Under the pieces are notes generated by a model, which had not been told where the DNA came from, ran no database searches, and worked only from the letters and a program-made list of their open reading frames with translations. The translations under genes were made by a program, and so were the position numbers. 64,000 nt of DNA from positions 11,053,589 to 11,117,588 of the forward strand of contig OY294048.1 of the NCBI GenBank assembly GCA_958510825.1. Direction: 5' to 3'. Each line of letters starts with the position of its first letter. The stretch's first letter is position 1. Source of the stretch: Brachypterus glaber (lineage: Eukaryota > Arthropoda > Insecta > Coleoptera > Kateretidae). Positions 57,296-64,000 of this stretch are shown here, piece after piece.

Positions 57296-57603
57296 AACAA
57301 TAACCAGGTATTTTAAAAAATTATACACGGTGCGATTTCCCGCTTGTTAAGTAAGCTAGAAATGGGTTATATGGACATTTCAGCTCTGACTGAGAATAGA
57401 ATTAAAATTAGTCAAAATAGTTTATTTAGTTGACTGGCCTGCATTAATTAAATCAAAATTCAACTCGAAACAAAAAACAGGGAAGGAAAAACTTTTATTG
57501 TACTCAGAAAAATCCCATCTTGTAAAATCAATAAGAAATTATTTTAATTTAAAAAACTGCCTTTTAAAATATTAAAAGTAAAAACTTTACATTTTAGTTA
57601 TGA

Positions 57604-58614
57604 CCCTGATAGCACCAAAACCTTCTAAGAATATTCTTAAAATAAATAGCTGGAAGTACAGCATGCTTCTTAGAAGCATGTCTATTTTGCTCAGGATATT
57701 CTAAGAACGATTAAAGAAATGCAAAGGATACCGTTTTAATCGTGCTGGGAGTTCCTAAGAAGGTTCTTAAAAGCCTCTGCATCAAATAAGAATGTTTTAA
57801 GAAGCATGTTAAGAATATTCTTAGAAGTAGGTACATGTACTTTTAAGAATATTCTTAGCATGCTTCTAAAAATATTCTAATTTGATGCATTTAAGTAATA
57901 ATATTGAATATTGCGCATGCGCAAACAAAGTAGGTAGGCGTTTCAGAATTCTGCATTAATGTAGTTTTTCTCTTTCTTTCAATTTTATTTTATAATACTC
58001 TATCCTTTTTATGGAGTGATATCATAAATTTGGACATGGCGAAAATTTTTACATCTTTGTGATAAACCTAATAATTAAAGTATATAAAAATCTTTAGATA
58101 TAGCATCCATCAGGTAAGATTCATATGGGATATGCAGTTTTACTGTGAAAGTAAACTTAAAAATCATGCGCCATACAAAAATCCAATGTTTAGAGAAAAA
58201 AATAGTAAATAATTATCATTTCAAAAAATAATAATTTTAATTTTTTGTCTAAAACTATATAATAATGACTTTATGTCTAAAAATACATCCATTTCTACTA
58301 CTACTACGGTAAAACTTATGTTATTAACTACAATTTTAAGAATATTTGTAATTCTAACCTAATAAAATTAAAATAATATAGACGCCATATTACTATTCTA
58401 AAAACATTCCCATTAGAATATTTTAAGAATATGTTTTGGGAATATCCTTAGCAAAATACTCTAATCATGCTAAGAAGGTTAAGAGTAGAAGCACTTATGC
58501 TACTACAGCAGTGCACCTTTTAAGAACATGCTTAGCATGTTTACAGCATTATGCTAAGAACCTTTTCAAGGGAACGATTAAAAAACCTTCTTAGGATGAA
58601 GTGAGTTATCAGGG
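57604..58614. mobile_element. 1.0-kb element with CCCTGATA ends and repeated heat-shock-like words
   Basis: CCCTGATAGC at the left faces GTTATCAGGG at the right; next inside, ACCTTCTAAGAA faces TTAAAAAACCTTCTTAGG less perfectly. The sub-terminal 300 bp on each side are filled with TTCTAAGAATATTCTTA and GCATGCTTCTTAGAAGCATG palindromes. No coding sequence. Confidence 0.75.
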
Positions 58615-58986
58615 GAAGAATATTAATTAAAAAAAAATAATTTTTACACCAAAACGTTTTTCACTTTAAAGTAAAAGTGTTGTCCCTAACTTTCTTATTT
58701 TAATGTTTTCTTGATAAAATTATATTATTATTGAAAAATATCAATATATCAAAAGAATTCTTTTTAAAATAACCAGTTTTTGTATTCAAATCATTTACAA
58801 GTTTAAACTATTTAAAAGGAAACATTTTTTAAATTACAATGAATATTTTTATGTTTAAAATGGCTTATAAAATTAAAAAATATCTTTTTGAATTAACAAA
58901 AAACACTTTCGGAGCAAAAACATATTAGTTTTATTTTAAATCATATTACTTTTGTTTGATTTTACAACGATTTTTCTCTGAGTGTG

Positions 58987-59338
58987 CTTGTTCCTCTCAA
59001 CCAAGAATATTATGTTCAACTAAAAACAAAACAAAAAAAAGGAAAAAATTGCATTTTTTTTATTGCTTGTTCTTCTCAACCAAGAACTTTATGTTCAACT
59101 CAAAACAAAAAACAGAGAAGGAAAAACTTGCAATTTTCTTATTGCTTGTTCTTCTCAACGAAGAACTTTATGTTTAACACAAAACAAAAAACAGAGAAAG
59201 ACAAAATTGCATTTTTTTTATGGCTTATTCTTCTCAACCAAGAACTTTATGTTTAACACAAAACAAAAAACAGAGAAGGACAAAATTGCATTTTTTTTAT
59301 GGCTTATTCTTCTCAACCAAGAACTTTATGTAACTAAC
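58987..59338 (+). repeat. 79-bp tandem repeat, about 4.5 units
   Basis: Units begin CTTGTTCTTCTCAACCAAG at 58987, 59066, 59145, 59224 and 59303, exactly 79 bp apart. The unit has no stop in the frames used and its length is 3n+1, so it yields overlapping open frames of 73-95 codons in all three plus frames; none is believed to be a gene. Confidence 0.92.
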
Positions 59339-59466
59339 ATGTTGCTCTAATTTAAAACTTTAGCTTAAAACTCTATAGAGATTTAGGTTATAAGATAAAG
59401 TGTATCTTGATTTTAATTGTGTAAAGTTTTATCGTCATTTATTTTTTTCTGGAAAGGGCGACCCAT

Positions 59467-59832
59467 AAACCCTTTGCCAAAAACACCTTATTTATGAAAA
59501 GTTACTACAGACACGGCGTAAAAAATACGCCTCACTTTAAACTATTTAAAAGTTAAACAATTTTCTTTTAATGTTGACTTATTTTTCAGTGTTATTTATA
59601 GATTTTATTAATTAATACTAAATTTAATATTTAAATGAGTAATTTATATTATATAATTTGTACTATAATGTTATTATTTTTTTTTTAATTTTTGCTTGGT
59701 AGAGAAACTGAATGTCCAAAAGGTAGTGAGACGCGGAAAGCCGTAGTTAGTCGGAGTTGGGGGAAATCACAAATTGCATACCATATCAGGCGTAAAATCT
59801 ACGCCGCGGCGTATCTGTGACAGAGGGTTAAC
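59467..59832. mobile_element. Inverted-repeat element shared with 27.4 kb
   Basis: TAAACCCTTTGCC and ACAGACACGGCGTAAAAAAT at the left face ACGCCGCGGCGTATCTGTGA and GGGTTAA at the right. The interior CCAAAAGGTAGTGAG and AGTCGGAGTTGGG match 27380-27500 reversed. Confidence 0.65.
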
Positions 59833-60107
59833 TTACCGAATAAAATTGTGTACGCTTAAAATCGATAAAAAAAAAACAAAACTAAAAAATAAGTAAAACA
59901 AATACAAGAATACCAATAAGGCTTTCCTGCAATAATTACAAGCCGAAATTAAATTAACAGGTTTAATGACGACAAAAGAATATACAAAAGTTTTGCTTTC
60001 ATCTTTTATTTTAATCTTCACAGCCCTAGTTGGAAGAGTATCTCATTTTCCTTATTTACAAAATTGAACCAGCTGAACAGTTGCAAGCACCTTGTCAGAA
60101 CATCGAT

Positions 60108-60563
60108 GTCCAGTCCACAGAGCCTCGTCAAAATGACGTCCTAATCTGGTGACTTACCTCGTCTATTTGACGTGAAAATGACGTCCTAATGTCACAGACC
60201 GATGACGTAATATATCTGACGTCATTTTTACGTCATGAAATTTAACTAATATGACGTGAATTTTACGTCTTAAAGTATTTTTTATTTACCAGAAATCCCC
60301 TTTCAATTAAAACCAATGAATATTATTGTGTAAGTGTATATATTGACCAAATACACTATAATAACAATGTTCTTTAGTAAAAATAATAAAAATATAATAC
60401 ATTATCATCAAGAAAAGTCGGCAATATGACGTGATTAAATGACGTGAAAAATTCGTCAATTAACTGACGTCAAAATATCGACGATCATTGGTCAGATGAC
60501 GTCTTTCGACCAGTAATCACCAGATTTTGACGTCATTTCGACGGGCATCTGCGGACTGGGTCG
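60108..60563. mobile_element. Element packed with TGACGT motifs
   Basis: The ends CCAGTCCACAGAGCCTCGTC and GACGGGCATCTGCGGACTGG are inverted repeats. At least ten TGACGT words occur on the plus strand, several as the full palindrome TGACGTCA, the binding site of CREB/ATF-type bZIP factors. No coding sequence. Confidence 0.8.
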
Positions 60564-60569
60564 GCACTA

Positions 60570-61298
60570 GGCACTAATTTGAAACGTTATGAAAAGGAAA
60601 GCTGTGTGATCACTTGAATAGGCAACCATTAATACACCTGCATAATTTATTAAAGTTTAAAAGTCTGTATCTCCAAAACCTTACATTCTAGCAAAAAACG
60701 GTATATAGTATTTTTTATAGGGCTTAAAAACAGCTTTTATTTAAAATATAATTTTTTGAAATCGGGTTATAAATAAGTGAGATATGCTAAAAAAAACCTT
60801 TCTGCTTTAAACGCAAATATCTCGAAAACAATGCATTTTAGGAAAAAATAGCTTGTAACGTATTTTAAACAATTTAAAATTATCTTTCATGTAAGTGCTT
60901 AATTAATAAAATACAATAACAATTGACTTAATTATAGCTAAAAAACACTAAAAATATGAGTTTAACCCCATTCTTACCCCCTTCTCCCAATCATTTACCC
61001 CCAAAATCCAATCAGCTCTTCAAAATACGATAAGAAACAATATACAAAAAACCGCTTGTGGATATCTTATTTAAAAATGGAGACAGACAGACGAACCATT
61101 TTTTTTCACTGATTTCGACTCAGAAAGGTCTAAAACGTCGAAAAATGTCAAAAAACATGGTCAAAGACTTTGACTTTTCGGCAAAGATCTCAATACATCG
61201 GCACTCTTAGTAGTACTGATGTAATAATTGAGATGTGACATTTTTGGTCAAATTGAGATAATAACAGATATGATATCTTAGACCACATCGATTATTAT
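60570..61298. other. Non-coding stretch
   Basis: No gene or element is recognised; a GACAGACAGACGAACC word at about 61082 recalls the GTCT microsatellite family. Confidence 0.4.
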
Positions 61299-61421
61299 TA
61301 GGAGTCGTCCATAAAATACGACATATCTTTAAGGGGGGGGGATAGGCATTCGTGACATGGGGGGAGGGGGGGTCTTGGTCTAGTGCTACGTCACACTTAA
61401 AATTTTATTGAACTACTCAAA

Positions 61422-61607
61422 ATGAATCGCTGCGTCATTACTCTGTATTATGACCACAACTCAGATGTTGATGATGCAAAACGATGGATGGAAAACGAAG
61501 AAGTGGATTTGGATTGCACTCCTGAAAAGTCAGACAAAGTTGAGGAGATGCCAGTAATTCAAGATATCCTAAAATGGCTTGATTCTCCCTGGAGAAAGAT
61601 CGATTAA
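61422..61607 (+). CDS. Small unidentified frame inside a transposable element
   Basis: ATG to TAA, 61 codons, acidic and rich in Asp/Glu/Trp (DDAKRWMENEEVDLD, ILKWLDSPWRKID), with more even codon use than surrounding AT-rich DNA. AATAAA follows at about 61672. It may be the end of a transposon gene or a captured host exon; the family is not recognised. Confidence 0.3.
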   Translation: MNRCVITLYYDHNSDVDDAKRWMENEEVDLDCTPEKSDKVEEMPVIQDILKWLDSPWRKID

Positions 61608-61792
61608 AAATATGAGATTGGAGTTGCGAAAATTGTGATCTCAAGGTTTTTTAAATATTATAAACTCTGTAATAAAATCTACGTCAATACAAATACAATT
61701 AACTTAAAGACGTGTTACTATAAATTTGCCTTTAATTGTTGATATGTTTAAAAATTACATTACATGTTTACATGTTTGTTTTACATTACATG

Positions 61793-62044
61793 TTTGTTTA
61801 ACCTCGTACTATTCTACTTAATTAAGCATCCCCTAAGTCCAGGACTTGTGTGGGCTAGTAGTAGAGGGAACCACCGGCTTATACTGACTTTCGAACCAGT
61901 TTCTAGGGAGTGTCCGTTTCACTTATCACCTTCGCCAAATTTCAATTATTAATTAACTGAAAAAGGCAAATCGGCGCCAGTGAGAATCGAACTCACGATA
62001 GTAGACTTGCTATGCATACGCGCTAGCCACTACGCTATGCCTCC
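61793..62044 (-). mobile_element. tRNA-derived SINE, copy 2
   Basis: The head at 62044-61973 and the body match copy 1 at 33957-34210 with only a few differences over 250 bp, so the family was active recently. It is nested in the element at 61300-62189. Confidence 0.85.
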
Positions 62045-62189
62045 CATTCAATAAAATGTTTAAAAAAATCGATTTTTTTTTAGTAAAATTAGAGTGTGAC
62101 GTCACAAGACTTTGTAACAATGTGTGACATGGGGAAGGAGGGGTCTAAAATCACCTAAAAATATGTTACGTATTTTATGCACGACCCTT

Positions 62190-63480
62190 AAGAGAAACTC
62201 AAAGAAAACCCTGATCCCTTTATTTTAGGGCTAGAAAAATCGTTGAGTTACGTCCTTAGGACTAAAGTAGTACCTTAATTTCACACAAAAATAATCCAGC
62301 CACGCAACTATAGTCCATGAGCAGTGTATTAAAAAAAATGTAAATCGTGTTTAAGCGACATCTAGTATTATGTATATATAACACGTAGATAAGACAACCT
62401 AAACTACACGACGATTAATTTGGATGGGGTTTTGTACCTCTTACTTGCACGCATCCTGCCTTACGACGTTGTAGACATTGAGTTTAGAGGTCGCAAGCAC
62501 ATAGATAAATTTCTTACTAAGTCTACTTGATTGTATTTAATATTTTTAACTTTTAAAATAAGGGTAGGGGGGCATAGGATTTTTCTTAAATGGGTTATGT
62601 GATACATCATTTTAAAGCTCATAAAATTGTCTATTTGGCCAAATATTATTCATATTTTTTTTGGACATTTTTTAAGGGGTTTAAAATGGGGTTGAATATG
62701 GAAATTTTCGTCAAATACTCAAACTAATTTTATTGGTATGAATAAAAATTGAGGAGCATAGTGAGCAATGCGAAGCATTAAATTTGGGCTTGTTTTGTCC
62801 TTTCTACGTTAATCTGTTTTAAAGTAGGATCCCCTTTGCAATACTAAAATGTCACAGCACTCCTTGTTTATTCATAAACAGAAAGAAAACTAATTATGAT
62901 AATTTTTAAGTCAAAGAGCAAATTTTGGACTCCCGCTAGGAAGGGCCTTTATTTGACGAGGATAGGAATTTTTAATTTTAATTAATATATTAATCCAACC
63001 TTCGTACCAAGATGGAATAACTAAGTTAAACACCAGTGAATAAAGCACAAACTGAACTAACATAAAATAAAATAAATAAATAAAAAAGACCAACTGGTAC
63101 TAAAAAATTCTTCTTCTTCTTTTTTACTTTGAATTCCCGCCAAAAAGGCTTTTGTTCTATCCTACAGTTTAAGATACACGAGGTGGAACGTGATGGAAAA
63201 GAGCTAAAAAAAGAGTAAAGACCCTACCAAACAAGCATTTTGCTCTGAAATATTTCTCCCATTTCTATATTAACCAGAATCTAAACCTTTGTCACCATTC
63301 ATATCAACTAAAAAAACAACAATAAGTTTAGTTTTTTATTTTTTTACAAGGGGCCGCCTACAGGCTTGCATAACCATAAACATAACGTTATAAGCATGCG
63401 CACAACACACATGACGAACCTCTGGACGGCGCTTAACATAACTAATCTTTTTTAAGTTTAAAATCGGTTCAGTATTTCAG
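62190..63480. other. Non-coding stretch
   Basis: No gene. A single end of the AACTATAGTCCA MITE family lies at about 62293-62320. Confidence 0.45.
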
Positions 63481-63589
63481 AATATATTTGACCAGCAAAA
63501 AAGTATTCTTCACCAAAACACCTAAATTTAATATTAAAGGAGTAATCGTCTTTTTGGTGGCACAAAATGTTATTCCTCTTAATTGCATT

Positions 63590-63990
63590 TTTTTTTTTGA
63601 AAATGGTTGCTCCTACAGTATTACATTTTTTATGTATTTTTACTCAAGGAATCGATATTTTTTACAAAAAATCCAAAAAAAGTAGACATAAAAAAGTCTG
63701 AGGCAAAAATGTGTTAAGCCTAATACGTTTTTCCGTCCTGGGAAGCCTCTGGATAAATTTGAAAAAACAAATTAACATAAACTTATTGCCCTTATTAATA
63801 CTAGTATACATGCGAAATCTCGTCGCTCTAGCTTAAAGGGCATCAGAGTTATAAATTAAAAACCTTATTTTTATTACAGTTTTAAAGGGCCGTAGCTCCC
63901 TTAGGGCTCATTTGCGGAACAACCTTTATAGGAACTTTTTTTGATATTTTTGAATGTAGAATCACCTATTAAATTTTGGCATATCAGTTA
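63590..63990 (+). repeat. Diverged half of the 47-kb foldback family
   Basis: Follows the right arm of 46850-48028: AATGGTTGCTCCTACAGTAT, GGGCCGTAGCTCCCTTA and TATAGGAACTTTTT occur in the same order. It reaches the window edge. Confidence 0.75.
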
Positions 63991-64000
63991 TTGATCATGC

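Larger units (their letters stand above)
61300..62189. mobile_element. Inverted-repeat element hosting a small frame and a SINE
   Basis: GGAGTCGTCCATAAAATACG at the left faces CGTATTTTATGCACGACCCT at the right, the same ends as the MITE at 19797-19975. Just inside both ends lie G-rich GGGGGGATAG/ATGGGGAAGGAGGGG words and CTACGTCACAC/GTGACGTCAC. A SINE is inserted in the right half. Confidence 0.8.

Noticed and set aside
58956..59350. Overlapping open frames of 73-95 codons
   Set aside because: They arise from the 79-bp tandem repeat whose unit lacks stops and shifts frame; composition is not protein-like.
1..64000. CRISPR arrays, bacterial operons, riboswitches or an integrated virus
   Set aside because: Repeats are eukaryotic transposon-derived with no regular spacer pattern; genes are spliced; no viral structural or replication gene was recognised.

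Overview
The window is AT-rich insect nuclear DNA, most probably from a beetle: genes have short exons and GT-AG introns, and two neighbouring genes encode acyl-CoA ligases of the luciferase-like family that is expanded in Coleoptera. Species cannot be fixed from the sequence. Most of the DNA is transposon-derived: inverted-repeat (foldback/MITE-like) elements, LINE and Tc1 remnants, a tRNA-derived SINE and minisatellites.

Layout. (1) 1-1.3 kb: the 3' part of a non-LTR retrotransposon. (2) 2.2-19.7 kb, minus strand: two head-to-tail paralogous five-exon genes, here called A (2379-10408) and B (11245-19632). Each encodes 541 residues with identical exon lengths (126, 475, 230, 279, 516 nt). 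Their introns have diverged almost wholly by transposon insertion, so each paralogue acts as an empty-site reference for the other. (3) 19.7-25.5 kb: no gene, a dense run of palindromic elements. (4) 25549-26559, plus strand: a two-exon homologue of PIERCE1, a ciliary microtubule inner protein, followed by several decayed tandem copies of its last exon. (5) 30240-48968, plus strand: a five-exon gene for a secreted Cys-rich protein with one calcium-binding EGF domain. Decayed tandem copies of its first exon (upstream) and of its last exon (downstream) are present. (6) 37973-41953, minus strand: Mon1, subunit of the Mon1-Ccz1 Rab7 exchange factor, nested in intron 2 of the EGF gene; its third exon carries an apparent one-base deletion. 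(7) 49-64 kb: no complete gene; one possible orphan exon (50456-50592) and many inverted-repeat elements, including a 904-bp element with an exact 6-bp target duplication, an element packed with TGACGT motifs and a 79-bp tandem array.

The genes are not an operon or an obvious pathway. Three patterns stand out: the acyl-CoA ligase duplication with substitutions in core motifs of copy B, the repeated partial duplication of terminal exons in two adjacent genes, and long near-perfect palindromes inside introns that would be transcribed as hairpin RNA. Exon boundaries were read by eye from splice consensus, reading frame and paralogue comparison; no searches were run.
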